Shown piece by piece: positions 1-7,055 of a stretch of DNA of 14,085 bases. Position 1 is the stretch's first letter, and each line of letters starts with the position of its first letter. A program made the translations under genes and the position numbers. The stretch spans positions 1 to 14,085 of the forward strand of contig JAUWJC010000036.1 in the NCBI GenBank assembly GCA_030607895.1, written 5' to 3'. Source of the stretch: Pirellulales bacterium. Its GTDB lineage: Bacteria; Planctomycetota; Planctomycetia; Pirellulales; Thermoguttaceae. The notes below the pieces were generated by a model, which saw only the letters and a list, made by a program, of their open reading frames with translations, was not told the DNA's origin and did no database searches.

Positions 1-333
1 CCGGGCGTGTCGGTCTCGGTCGAGGAGTTTGCCGCGCTGCCTACTCGCGTGCTCAGCCTTACCCGCGAAACGCGGACTATCAACTCCGTAACCGTCGGCG
101 GCGAGATTGCGCTGATTCCGCACCGGGCGATTACGGTGGGTATGAAGGAGATTTTGGCGTCGCGTGCCCTGCGGTTCTATTGCAACCGGCCGTGGCAGAG
201 TTCGGTGGCGCGTCGGGTGTTGCACGGCCCGATCACTCCGGCCGCACCGGCTTCGTTTCTGAGAACGCACCCCGACGCCGAACTGACGGTGGCCGAGTAC
301 GTGGCGGAACTACCAAACATCATGCTACGGTAA
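1..333 (+). CDS. Glucosamine-6-phosphate isomerase/deaminase-like protein, C-terminal part (5' end outside window)
   Basis: The frame is open to the left edge, so only the last 110 residues are seen and the GTG at 7 need not be a start. The visible part resembles the C-terminal part of NagB-type sugar-phosphate isomerases: a segment RETRTINSVTVGGEI, then IPHRAITVGMKEIL (the family's 'ALTVG' segment after the sugar-phosphate pocket), and HGPITPAAPASFLRTHP near the end, like the 'GPVT..VPAS.L..H' stretch of the family. NagB converts glucosamine-6-phosphate to fructose-6-phosphate and ammonia in the cytoplasm. The catalytic N-terminal half is not visible, so activity cannot be judged. The next gene is a PIG-L-type deacetylase, a natural partner for releasing an amino sugar before deamination. 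Family assignment is from remembered motifs; the exact substrate is unknown. Confidence 0.72.
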   Translation, partial: PGVSVSVEEFAALPTRVLSLTRETRTINSVTVGGEIALIPHRAITVGMKEILASRALRFYCNRPWQSSVARRVLHGPITPAAPASFLRTHPDAELTVAEYVAELPNIMLR

Positions 334-386
334 CGTGGGGAAACAAACAGAAGCAAACGAAGGCAACGAAGGATAAGCGTTCGGGT

Positions 387-457
387 GTGTGCCACTGCTT
401 CGCAGAAGCAGTGTCGTTTGCGATGAGAAACACTGCTTCTACGAAGCAGTGGCACAC
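387..457. repeat. Paired-hairpin inverted repeat, family 1
   Basis: The arms 387-414 and 430-457 are inverted copies, 28 bp with a single mismatch, around a 15-bp linker. Each arm is itself a hairpin: a 9-bp stem (CACTGCTTC / GAAGCAGTG) with a 3-base loop, preceded by an outer foot GTGTGC. This foot-hairpin-linker-hairpin-foot design matches the BIME form of REP sequences. It lies between the NagB-like gene and the deacetylase. Confidence 0.85.
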
Positions 458-463
458 TTTTTT
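387..463 (+). terminator. Possible intrinsic terminator using the family 1 inverted repeat
   Basis: The right arm of the inverted repeat, a strong stem-loop on its own or as part of the 28-bp long-range stem, is followed at once by six T (458-463). In RNA this gives a stable hairpin plus a U-tract, the form of a Rho-independent terminator for the NagB-like gene ending at 333. The stem is much longer than usual and the repeat may merely supply the shape, so function is inferred. Confidence 0.45.
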
Positions 464-485
464 GACAACGTACGGTAGGCACGTC

Positions 486-1655
486 ATGCGATTGGACTTC
501 AGCGGCGAGCGCGTTTTGGCCGTTGTCGCCCATCCGGACGACGCGGAGTTGTTCTGCGCCGGCACGCTGGCCCGTGCCAAGGCCGATGGGGCAACTATCG
601 GTATTTGTGTGATGTGCCAGGGCGACAAGGGTCAACCGGCCGAGCCGATCGCCAATCTGGCGGCGGTGCGTCGGAAGGAGATGGCAGCGGCGGCCAAGCT
701 GTTGGGAGCACAGCTATTTCGCGGTGAGTACGGCGACGGCCGGTTGGCCGACGGCCCGCCGGCGAGGAAGAAGCTGATCCAGATATACCGCCGCTTCAAG
801 CCGACGTTGGTCTTGGCCCATGCCCCGAACGACTATCATGCGGACCATCGCGCGGCATCAGCGTTGGCGGAGGCGGCTTCGTGGTTTTGCACGGCGGCGG
901 GCCACAAGACGGCGGCGCCGGCCATATCGCCTCAGCCGGCTTTGTGGTGGATGGATACGGCGAACATGGCCGGGTTCCTGCCGGAGTTCCATGTCGACGT
1001 AACCGACTATGTTGATCTGAAGCGGCGGATGATGGCCTGCCACAAAAGCCAGTTGAGTCGCGCCGCCGACGGGGATTTCTCGCCGCTTGAGGGGCTTATG
1101 CTCCGGCAGTGTCAGGCCCGCGGAGCACAAGCCGAAGTGCCGGCGGCCGAAGCATTTCGCACGCACCAGACCTGGAAGCGTGTGCGGGCATGTGAAGTGA
1201 GGGGTGCCGTGCGCGCATGTTTTGGGTTTTGTTTAGCTGCCGCGGCCACGCGGCAATGGTTGTTCCCCGACGTGGCCGTCAGGGCTAAAAATTGTTTTGG
1301 TTGCGGCCACCGGCCGCGCTGTGTTAATTACTATTTGAAAGGAGAACAAATGAGTTTGCGAGCGTTGATAATTCATGCCGACGACAACGTGGCCAACCTG
1401 ATCGGTCCGGGCGGCAAGGGCGAGTCGGTCGAATGTACTTTCGAGGGCACCGGGAAGACCGAGACCGTCACCCTGCTTGACGACATCCCCTCGAACCACA
1501 AGTTCGCACCGGTCGACATCGGGGCGGGCCAGCCGATCATCAAGTACGGGTTGAACATCGGCCGTGCCTCGTGCGACATCCGTAAGGGTGAGTACGTACA
1601 CATTCACAACATCGAATCGAACCGCGGCCGCGGCGACCTTCAAGAGCAAACGTAA
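486..1655 (+). CDS. PIG-L-type de-N-acetylase whose frame runs on into the downstream SAF-domain subunit
   Basis: The first ~235 residues (486 to about 1190) are a PIG-L/LmbE-type zinc de-N-acetylase, which hydrolyses N-acetyl groups from sugars such as GlcNAc conjugates. The AHPDDAE motif (His16, Asp18, Asp19) and YHADH (His118, His121) are the expected zinc ligands and catalytic acid. The start at 486 follows a GGTAGG stretch and begins the domain directly; the open frame back to 180 has no family sequence. The oddity is the 3' end. Family members are about 230-250 residues, but no stop occurs here. Residues ~236-288 are translated spacer including a hairpin-pair repeat (1232-1289), and the frame then coincides with the dehydratase small subunit starting at 1350. 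A one-base shift near 1190 would give TGA at 1192 or 1198, so a lost stop, frameshift or assembly error is likely. A true 389-residue fusion is less likely. Confidence 0.8.
   Translation: MRLDFSGERVLAVVAHPDDAELFCAGTLARAKADGATIGICVMCQGDKGQPAEPIANLAAVRRKEMAAAAKLLGAQLFRGEYGDGRLADGPPARKKLIQIYRRFKPTLVLAHAPNDYHADHRAASALAEAASWFCTAAGHKTAAPAISPQPALWWMDTANMAGFLPEFHVDVTDYVDLKRRMMACHKSQLSRAADGDFSPLEGLMLRQCQARGAQAEVPAAEAFRTHQTWKRVRACEVRGAVRACFGFCLAAAATRQWLFPDVAVRAKNCFGCGHRPRCVNYYLKGEQMSLRALIIHADDNVANLIGPGGKGESVECTFEGTGKTETVTLLDDIPSNHKFAPVDIGAGQPIIKYGLNIGRASCDIRKGEYVHIHNIESNRGRGDLQEQT
1232..1289. repeat. TTTAGC-foot hairpin pair, copy 1 (feet outward), inside an open frame
   Basis: The 58-bp element starts with TTTAGC and ends with GCTAAA. 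The left half has stem TGCCGCG/CGCGGCA around GCCA. The right half, read on the minus strand, has a stem ending GACG/CGTC around the same GCCA loop. The 3' flank TTTGGTTGCGG is shared with the copy at 3563. It lies in the spacer between the deacetylase domain and the dehydratase small subunit, both of which are in its reading frame. Confidence 0.85.
1338..1344 (+). promoter_or_regulatory. Shine-Dalgarno site for the dehydratase small subunit
   Basis: AAAGGAG ends five bases before the ATG at 1350. This strong, well-spaced site supports independent initiation of the small subunit even though the upstream frame is open into it. Confidence 0.75.
1350..1655 (+). CDS. Altronate/galactarate-type dehydratase, small subunit (UxaA N-terminal, SAF domain)
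   Basis: This 101-residue protein matches the SAF-domain N-terminal part of UxaA/GarD-type dehydratases. Conserved-looking stretches are IHADDNVANLI near the start, IPSNHKFAPVDIGAGQPIIKYG in the middle (with the family's HK..., G..., KYG positions) and IGRASCDIRKGEYVHIHNIES near the end, where family members carry G-E-[WY]-V-H-x-H-N. UxaA removes water from altronate to give 2-keto-3-deoxygluconate; GarD acts on galactarate. Here the enzyme is split into two genes, the large subunit starting 20 bases after this stop, so they should be co-translated and form one complex. The ATG with AAAGGAG upstream sets the start. The frame is also open upstream through a repeat into the deacetylase. Confidence 0.88.
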   Translation: MSLRALIIHADDNVANLIGPGGKGESVECTFEGTGKTETVTLLDDIPSNHKFAPVDIGAGQPIIKYGLNIGRASCDIRKGEYVHIHNIESNRGRGDLQEQT

Positions 1656-1675
1656 ATACATCCAGGAGTAACAAG

Positions 1676-2845
1676 ATGAGAGACTATTTTTTCGGTTATC
1701 CCCGGCCGGACGGGCAGGTTGGCATCCGCAACCACGTACTGCTTCTCAGCGGCACGCTTTACGCCAACCCCACTTGCGAGCGCGTGGCGCAGATGGTCCA
1801 GAACACGATTCCCATTGTCCATCCACTGGGACGCTGCCAGATCGCACCCGATTTGGTCCAAACCTTTCGCACGCTGGTCGGACACGGCCTGAACCCCAAT
1901 GCCGCCGCGGTAATCGTCGTCGACCACTTCAAGGAGCAAGGTTGCACCGCCGACGAAATTGCCCACGAAGTAGCCAAGAGCGGCAAGCCGGTCGAGGTGG
2001 TCAACATCCGCCGCGACGGCGGCGCGATCAACGCGCTGGGACACGCCCTACGAACCGCGGTCGCCTTCAACCGGCAAATCGGCACACAGCAGCGCGAGCG
2101 GGTGTCGCTGGACAAACTCGTTTACGGCATCAACTGCGGCACCAGCGACGTGACCAGCGGATTGGCACACAACCGCTGCGTGGGCTGGGTGGCCGATCGG
2201 GTTGTCGAGGCCGGCGGCCGGGCGCTGGTGGCCGAGACCACCGAAATGATGGGCGGCGAGGAACTGATCAGAAACAAGGCCAAAACACCCGAAATCGCCG
2301 AAAAAATCCTGAAAATGATCCAACGGATGGAAGAACGCATCCTGGCCTGCGGCGTGGAACTCCGAGGCAGCCAGCCCACCGGAGACAATATCGCCGGCGG
2401 TCTGTCGACCATCGAGGAAAAGGCTATCGGAGCAATGCAAAAATGGGGGACGAAACCGCTGGTCGGGGCGGTCGACTACGCCGAGCAAATCGGCGCCGAG
2501 TCGGGTGTTTGGGTCATGGATACCCCCGGCCACGGCGGCGAAAGCATCACCGGCATTGCCGCCGCAGGCTCCCAGGTGATGAGCTTCTCGACCGGCGGCG
2601 GGCACACCATCAACCACCCGCTGATGATTACCATGCGGCTGACCGGAAATCGGGAGTCGTGGGAAAAGATGAAGGACACCATGGAGGTCGACGTTTCCGA
2701 CATGTTCGACGGCACGTCGTTGGACGAGGCCGGCCAACGGCTCTTCGACGAAGTATTGGAACTCTGCGGCGGGAAGATGACCAAGGCCGAGGCACTGCGG
2801 GAGTTCAACGCCTTCGCCATCAACCGCTGCGGACCGAGCGTGTAG
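1676..2845 (+). CDS. UxaA-family (altronate/galactarate-type) dehydratase, large subunit
   Basis: The protein has 389 residues, the usual length of the catalytic C-terminal part of UxaA/GarD enzymes when encoded separately. Family landmarks are GYPRPDGQVGIRNHVL (residues 7-22), GINCGTSDVTSGLAHN (151-166, the 'CG.SD..SG...N' metal-site region), AETTEMMGGE (187-196), TPGHGGESITGIAAAG (283-298) and FSTGGGHTINHP (304-315). The product of this family is usually a 2-keto-3-deoxy sugar acid in the cytoplasm. The exact substrate (altronate, galactarate or another aldonate) cannot be read from the sequence. AGGAG lies about eight bases before the ATG, and the gene follows the SAF-domain subunit by 20 bases, so the pair forms an operon. 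It ends just before a GTAG-foot inverted repeat. Confidence 0.9.
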   Translation: MRDYFFGYPRPDGQVGIRNHVLLLSGTLYANPTCERVAQMVQNTIPIVHPLGRCQIAPDLVQTFRTLVGHGLNPNAAAVIVVDHFKEQGCTADEIAHEVAKSGKPVEVVNIRRDGGAINALGHALRTAVAFNRQIGTQQRERVSLDKLVYGINCGTSDVTSGLAHNRCVGWVADRVVEAGGRALVAETTEMMGGEELIRNKAKTPEIAEKILKMIQRMEERILACGVELRGSQPTGDNIAGGLSTIEEKAIGAMQKWGTKPLVGAVDYAEQIGAESGVWVMDTPGHGGESITGIAAAGSQVMSFSTGGGHTINHPLMITMRLTGNRESWEKMKDTMEVDVSDMFDGTSLDEAGQRLFDEVLELCGGKMTKAEALREFNAFAINRCGPSV

Positions 2846-2863
2846 ACCGGCCGCTTGCGGCCC

Positions 2864-2944
2864 GTAGGGTGGGCACCGCCCACCAAAACCGTCTTCACGT
2901 CCATGATGCAAGATTTGGTGTTTGGTGGGCGGTGCCCACCCTAC
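2864..2944. repeat. Paired-hairpin inverted repeat, family 2 (GTAG foot), copy 1
   Basis: The arms 2864-2887 and 2921-2944 are perfect 24-bp inverted copies with a 33-bp linker. Each arm is GTAG followed by a 7-bp hairpin GGTGGGC/GCCCACC with loop ACC. GTAG is the classic foot of enterobacterial REP sequences. A second copy is at 9198-9263. It fills most of the space between the dehydratase and the methyltransferase-like gene. Confidence 0.9.
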
Positions 2945-2962
2945 TTTAGTGAACGCACGCCG

Positions 2963-3652
2963 ATGATTACCGCCACTCTGCCTACGTTCGAGTCTTGCCT
3001 CGACGGAATTGCCGCCGCCGAGCGGCATGACGGATGGCTGAGCGATTGTGCCGACGCCGGCCGCTTTCTGTTGGCCAGCCGAGAGTTGGCGGCATTGTTG
3101 GCGGCATCGCTGGCGGAAATGCTGAATCGCTTCCGCGCCGCGCCGGTGCTGGAAGTGTGCGCGGGCCGGGGTGAACTGGCCGAAGCGATCCTTGCGGAAG
3201 GCACGCCGGTCGTGACCACCGACGCCGATCCGCCGGCAGGCCGCGGAGTGGTCCGCCTATCGGCCCGGGCGGCACTGGCGCGATACCGTCCGGCGGTTGT
3301 CTTGGCGTGTTTCGCGCCGATCGACGCCGGCGTGGACGAAGCGGTGCTTGCCTGCCCGTCGGTCCGTCACTATGTTGTGTTGAATGCTCGACTCGGCGGC
3401 CAGTTTGGCTCCGCGTCGCTTTGGCGCGATCCGAACTGGTTGGCCGAGCCACTCGACGAGATCAGTCGATGGATGCTCACCCGGCATGACGTTTGGCTTG
3501 GATCGACCCGGCGGCCGATCCTGCAACACGGTGAGGCATGGCACTTGTACCGCCGGACAGAGTTTAGCCGCCGCGGCCACGCGGCGATGGTGGTCCCCCG
3601 GCGTGGCCCCGCCGGAGCTAAACAGTTTGGTTGCGGTTCGTCCACGTTGTAA
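2963..3652 (+). CDS. Small class I SAM-methyltransferase-like protein
   Basis: The protein has 229 residues. The only clear motif is VLEVCAGRGELAEAI (residues 62-76), which has the form of methyltransferase motif I (hh-E-h-G-x-G-x-h), followed by VVTTDADPP (83-91) at the place of the acidic ribose-binding residue. Later motifs are weak and the substrate is unknown. The ATG at 2963 begins the protein just after the inverted repeat. The open frame back to 2855 would add residues translated from the repeat, including GGRCPPY, and is rejected. Residues 201-220 are encoded by a TTTAGC-foot hairpin pair (3563-3622), so the natural C-terminus was probably near residue 200 and has been replaced or extended by repeat insertion. 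There is no obvious link to the neighbouring sugar-acid genes. It could be a degenerate or non-enzymatic Rossmann protein. Confidence 0.6.
   Translation: MITATLPTFESCLDGIAAAERHDGWLSDCADAGRFLLASRELAALLAASLAEMLNRFRAAPVLEVCAGRGELAEAILAEGTPVVTTDADPPAGRGVVRLSARAALARYRPAVVLACFAPIDAGVDEAVLACPSVRHYVVLNARLGGQFGSASLWRDPNWLAEPLDEISRWMLTRHDVWLGSTRRPILQHGEAWHLYRRTEFSRRGHAAMVVPRRGPAGAKQFGCGSSTL
3563..3622. repeat. TTTAGC-foot hairpin pair, copy 2 (feet outward), inside a coding region
   Basis: The 60-bp element runs from TTTAGC to GCTAAA. The left half has stem CGCCGCG/CGCGGCG around GCCA. The right half has a CCGGCG/CGCCGG stem, but its loop carries two extra bases. It resembles copy 1 at 1232, including the shared 3' flank TTTGGTTGCGG. 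It encodes residues 201-220 of the methyltransferase-like protein. Confidence 0.85.
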
Positions 3653-3682
3653 TACGGCAATAGGAATTCACCAAAACGCACA

Positions 3683-4843
3683 ATGACAACGAAAACATCG
3701 AACGAAGATCGAACAGGGACCGACCGGCATGGGACCTTGTATCGGTGGCTGGACTGGCTGGGCGCGGTATCACCCGGCTTGCTGCTGGCAGGCGTGCTGG
3801 CCTGGGCCGGCGGCGCCGCGGCCGATTGGGTGGGTAAATCGTTACTAGGATTCGCCAAAAGCCCAATCAGCGCTATCCTGATGACCATCTTGCTGGGGCT
3901 GATCGTCCGAAACACGGTCGGCTTGCCGGCCGTTTACCAGCCGGGAATCGCTCTTTGCGTGAAGCGAATTCTACGGTTCGGTGTCGCCCTGCTGGGGTTG
4001 CGGCTGAGCCTGGTCGCGGTCGGCCAGATCGGGCTTGCCGCGGTGCCGATCGTGGCGGCTTGCGTCGCTTCGGCCCTGTTGTTGGTTGCCTGGCTGAGTC
4101 GGGTTGTGGGACTGCCGGACCGACTGGGAACACTGATCGCCGTGGGCACAAGCATCTGCGGCGCCTCGGCGATAGTCGCCACCGGTCCCTCGATCGATGC
4201 CGAGGAGGACGAAATCAGCTACGCCGTCGCCTGCATTACGCTCTTCGGCATGATCGCCCTGTTCACGTATCCATTTTTGGGACACTGGCTGTTTGCCGCC
4301 GATCAGACGCAGGTCGGGCTGTTCTTGGGTACGGCGATCCATGAAACTGCCCAGGTGGCTGGGGCCGGGCTGATGTATCAAGAACATTACGACGCCCCAA
4401 CGGCACTGAACGTGGCCGCCACGACAAAACTCATTCGTAACGTTTCGATGGGCGTGGTCATCCCGCTGATGGCCATTCTTTATCACCGCCGCCGCCGCGC
4501 CACGGCTACCGGCGACCAGCGTGCCCGACGGCTGAAGTGGCACCAGTGGATGCCCCTGTTCGTGGTGGGGTTCGTCGCGCTGGCGGCCGTGCGATCTGTT
4601 GGCGACCTGGGTGCCCGACCGTTCGGACTGGTGGAACCGGACCTGTGGAAACAATTCCTCAAGGATGCCAAGTGGCTCTCGGTTGCGGGTCTTACGGTGG
4701 CGATGGCCGGCATCGGGCTGGGAACCAGCATTGCCCAATTGAAGAATCTCGGCTGGAAGCCGCTATGCGTGGGGCTCACCGCGGCGATTGCGACCGGTGC
4801 CGTCAGTATCGTGCTGATTAAGCTCTTCGCCGTGTATGTTTGA
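3683..4843 (+). CDS. YeiH/UPF0324-family membrane protein (putative sulfate exporter family)
   Basis: The protein has 386 residues, close to the family's usual ~340-350 plus a charged, polar N-terminal extension of about 25 residues that should be cytoplasmic. There are about ten hydrophobic spans. The family signature is clear: VGTSICGASAIVAT (154-167), then PSIDAEEDEISYAVACITLFG (169-189), and later GTAIHETAQVAGAG. A charged arginine-rich loop (YHRRRRATATGDQRARRLK) sits between the last two groups of spans. The family is annotated as putative sulfate or anion exporters, with experimental evidence sparse. Its place beside sugar-acid genes suggests export of an anion released from sulfated sugars, but that is speculation. 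The last residues are followed five bases later by the G-run repeat array. Confidence 0.88.
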   Translation: MTTKTSNEDRTGTDRHGTLYRWLDWLGAVSPGLLLAGVLAWAGGAAADWVGKSLLGFAKSPISAILMTILLGLIVRNTVGLPAVYQPGIALCVKRILRFGVALLGLRLSLVAVGQIGLAAVPIVAACVASALLLVAWLSRVVGLPDRLGTLIAVGTSICGASAIVATGPSIDAEEDEISYAVACITLFGMIALFTYPFLGHWLFAADQTQVGLFLGTAIHETAQVAGAGLMYQEHYDAPTALNVAATTKLIRNVSMGVVIPLMAILYHRRRRATATGDQRARRLKWHQWMPLFVVGFVALAAVRSVGDLGARPFGLVEPDLWKQFLKDAKWLSVAGLTVAMAGIGLGTSIAQLKNLGWKPLCVGLTAAIATGAVSIVLIKLFAVYV

Positions 4844-4847
4844 CCAA

Positions 4848-5012
4848 GGGAACAGGGGACAGGGATCAGGGGACAGGGATCAGGGAACAGGGGACAGGGG
4901 TCAGGGGTTAGGGGACAGGATTTTCGTGTGAAATACAATTCGGTTGGAAGCAAAATTCTGGCCCCTGGCCCCTAATCCCTGGCCCCTAATCCCTGTCCCC
5001 TGACCCCTGCCC
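4848..5012. repeat. Inverted pair of 7-bp G-run tandem arrays (G-quadruplex-prone)
   Basis: From 4848 to 4917 there are ten consecutive units of exactly 7 bp with consensus GGGRWYA. From 4959 to 5012 there are seven units plus a partial one of the complementary pattern (TGGCCCC, TAATCCC, TGTCCCC, TGACCCC), with a 41-bp spacer between the arms. The left arm is G-rich on the plus strand and the right arm on the minus strand. The arms can pair with each other, or each can form G-quadruplexes (more than four GGG runs with 3-4 base loops). It occupies most of the space between the YeiH-family gene and the MFS gene. Confidence 0.9.
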
Positions 5013-5046
5013 ATAACAGTTACGAAAACGGAAAGGACCTGATCGG

Positions 5047-6333
5047 ATGAATGCAGAAAACGAAGCTGATCGGCGCTGGTACGCAGGCATCACGTGGTAC
5101 CAATGGCTTGTGCTGGTAATCGCCTGCCTGGGTTGGATATTCGATGTCTTCGAGGGGCAGATCTTCGCCGTCTTCAAGACGCTTGCAATGGCCGACGTGC
5201 TCTTGGTAGCCAAGGATCACGCCGACGTGCAAATGTACAGCAATATCGCCTTCGCCTCGTTTCTAATCGGCGGAACGGTTGGCGGGCTGTTCTTCGGCGT
5301 GATGGCCGACCGGATCGGACGGCGGCAAACCATGGTCTGGAGTATCCTCACCTACTCGGTGTTCACCGGCATGCACTACTTCGCCACAACCTGGTGGCAC
5401 ATCGTCGGGTTGCGGTTCTTCGTGGCAATGGGGGTGGCCGGCGAATGGGCAATCGCCGCCGCGCTGGTTTCCGAAGTGTTTCCCAAGAGAGCCCGGGCAA
5501 TGGCCGGCGGAATCTTTCATGCCTCAAGTGTGCTGGGAGCCGTGATGGCCGCGGGCGCCGGCATGTTCCTCACCAATAGGCGCTGGGCGTTCCTGATCTG
5601 CGTCCTGCCGGCACTGCTGATCGTCTGGATACGCGTAAGCCTCAAGGAATCGGAGAAATGGCAGGCGGCCACCGAGCGTTCGGCCGACGAAGGCGGCAAA
5701 GAAAAGAAGGGTAGCCTGCGCGAATTGCTCACCGTGCCACAGTGGAGAAACCGCGCGCTTATCGGCATGGGATTGGCGGCTGTCGGGTTGGCGACCTATT
5801 GGGGTATCTACGCCTGGGCACCGGAACTGGTCCGGCAAGTGCTCGGCGACAGCGTCTCCGACGAGAAGCGACAGAGCATCGGCAGCTTCGTCTACCTGAT
5901 AATGAACTGCACGGGCGGATTGGCCGGACTGCTGGCCTTCGCGCCCATCTCGATGTACACCAACCGCCGCACCGCCTTTGCGTTCTATCACATAGGCGCG
6001 CTGATTATCGTGCCGATCACGTACCTTTGTACGGCGACATACATGCAGGCGCTCGTGCTGCTGTCGATCATGGCGTTCTTCACCGTCGGAATGCACGCCG
6101 GCTACGCTATTTACTTTCCCGAGTTGTTCCCCACCCGGCTTCGGGCGACCGGCGCCAGCTTTTGTTTCAACGTTGGCCGGCTTGTGTCGGCGCTGGCGCT
6201 TTTCGTGAGTGGTTGGCTGGCCACGCAAGTGGGGCTTCGTTATGCGGCCACGGCAATGGCCTCGCTGTTCCTCGTCGGCCTGATCCTGTTATTGATAGCC
6301 CCGGAGACCAAGGACACCGACCTGAGCGATTAG
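5047..6333 (+). CDS. MFS transporter, probably for a sugar acid or other organic anion
   Basis: The protein has 428 residues with the twelve-span pattern of the major facilitator superfamily in the inner membrane. Span 1 begins near residue 18 and carries GWIFDVFEGQIF, whose embedded acidic residues (Asp33, Glu36) are typical of proton-coupled metabolite symporters. Motif A is GVMADRIGRRQTM (84-96), between spans 2 and 3. A charged central loop (about residues 198-225, rich in K and E) separates the two six-span halves. The second half ends FFTVGMHAGYAIYFPELFPTRLRATG, similar to the 'PE.FPT..R..G' stretch of sugar/metabolite porters. The start is set by AAAGGA about ten bases before the ATG. 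As the only importer-like gene among sugar-acid enzymes, it may bring in the pathway substrate (inference). A hairpin-pair repeat starts seven bases after the stop. Confidence 0.85.
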   Translation: MNAENEADRRWYAGITWYQWLVLVIACLGWIFDVFEGQIFAVFKTLAMADVLLVAKDHADVQMYSNIAFASFLIGGTVGGLFFGVMADRIGRRQTMVWSILTYSVFTGMHYFATTWWHIVGLRFFVAMGVAGEWAIAAALVSEVFPKRARAMAGGIFHASSVLGAVMAAGAGMFLTNRRWAFLICVLPALLIVWIRVSLKESEKWQAATERSADEGGKEKKGSLRELLTVPQWRNRALIGMGLAAVGLATYWGIYAWAPELVRQVLGDSVSDEKRQSIGSFVYLIMNCTGGLAGLLAFAPISMYTNRRTAFAFYHIGALIIVPITYLCTATYMQALVLLSIMAFFTVGMHAGYAIYFPELFPTRLRATGASFCFNVGRLVSALALFVSGWLATQVGLRYAATAMASLFLVGLILLLIAPETKDTDLSD

Positions 6334-6340
6334 AACCAGT

Positions 6341-6436
6341 CCCGGTCTGGCGACCGGGGCTAAACAAACGCACGCACACCACCCAAAAAACCACGCCACC
6401 CAAAAAATACCGTTTAGCCTCGGCGGCCACGCCGGG
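6341..6436. repeat. TTTAGC-foot hairpin pair, copy 3 (feet inward), left of the transposase
   Basis: The left hairpin 6341-6364 (CCCGGTC/GACCGGG around TGGC, then GCTAAA) and the right hairpin 6413-6436 (TTTAGC, then a stem around GCCA) are in inverted orientation with feet facing inward. The linker contains a duplicated CCACCCAAAAAA segment. It is a direct repeat of the element at 7056-7131 beyond the transposase, apart from the linker duplication and a few base changes. Confidence 0.9.
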
Positions 6437-6447
6437 AAATCTCAACC

Positions 6448-7041
6448 ATGGTTATCGCCTGCCACATAACCTTCGGTGCCTACGGTTTCTGGCTTCCCAA
6501 CGACCCCAGGGGCTCGTGGTCCGAGGAGGTCTGGGCTCGGCACCTGCGGCCCTTCGGCAGTGCGACCACGGTCCAAACGCAACGATCCTTGGCACACAAA
6601 GACCACGACCGCACCAAGCGGTTCCAAGCCAAACAACAACTGAAGTATCCGGCCGTGAAATTCACCGGTGTACAAGCACGTGCGGTCGGCCGTGGATTCG
6701 CCCGAATCGTCGAGCAGCTTGACTTGAGGGTTCACGCCTGCGCGATCATGCCCGACCACGTCCACCTCGTTACGGCTCGACACAACCGAGACGCCGAGTA
6801 TCTGGCCGGCTTGCTCAAGCGGGCCGCCACACGGCAACTCACGGCCGAGTCGCTGCATCCGTTGGCCGGCTATCGCAAGGGCCACGGGCGCTTGCCGAGC
6901 CCTTGGGTAGCAAAGTGCTGGTGCAAATACCTGAACTCGGTCGATCAGGTTTGCCGGGCGATTCGGTACGTGGAAGAGAATCCAGTTAGATCGGGCTTGC
7001 CGCGGCAGCGGTGGCCGTTTGTGGTGCCGTTCGTGTCGTGA
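6448..7041 (+). CDS. REP-associated tyrosine transposase (RAYT, Y1/IS200-like HUH superfamily)
   Basis: The protein has 197 residues. It carries the HUH metal-binding motif in MPDHVHLVTA (His104, His106) and the helix with the candidate nucleophilic tyrosine in IRYVEENPVRSGL (Tyr174), the arrangement of single-tyrosine Y1 transposases. Such enzymes nick and join single-stranded DNA at hairpins through a 5'-phosphotyrosine link. The N-terminus AYGFWLPNDPRGSW is typical of a transposase group I recall from planctomycetes. All catalytic residues are present, so it looks intact. It is flanked by copies 3 and 4 of the TTTAGC-foot hairpin pair, with no insertion-sequence ends or accessory gene, which fits a domesticated RAYT rather than a true IS200/IS605 element. 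No strong ribosome-binding site precedes the ATG; the 5' untranslated region contains a hairpin, so expression may be low. Confidence 0.88.
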   Translation: MVIACHITFGAYGFWLPNDPRGSWSEEVWARHLRPFGSATTVQTQRSLAHKDHDRTKRFQAKQQLKYPAVKFTGVQARAVGRGFARIVEQLDLRVHACAIMPDHVHLVTARHNRDAEYLAGLLKRAATRQLTAESLHPLAGYRKGHGRLPSPWVAKCWCKYLNSVDQVCRAIRYVEENPVRSGLPRQRWPFVVPFVS

Positions 7042-7055
7042 CGACGATTCATCAA

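Noticed and set aside
462..467. Perfect TTGACA box upstream of the deacetylase
   Set aside because: No -10 box at a suitable distance; the start codon is already at 486. The T-run is better explained as part of the terminator.
180..485. Upstream extension of the deacetylase frame back to 180
   Set aside because: It overlaps the NagB-like gene in another frame and crosses an inverted repeat; the deacetylase family begins directly after the ATG at 486.
1774..2949. Long arginine- and proline-rich open frame overlapping the dehydratase large subunit, and similar frames over other genes
   Set aside because: These are out-of-frame shadows of GC-rich genes, with low-complexity R/P/G composition and no recognisable domain.
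4848..5012. CRISPR array
   Set aside because: The units are 7 bp, contiguous and without spacers, and the second arm is inverted; this is a tandem G-run repeat.
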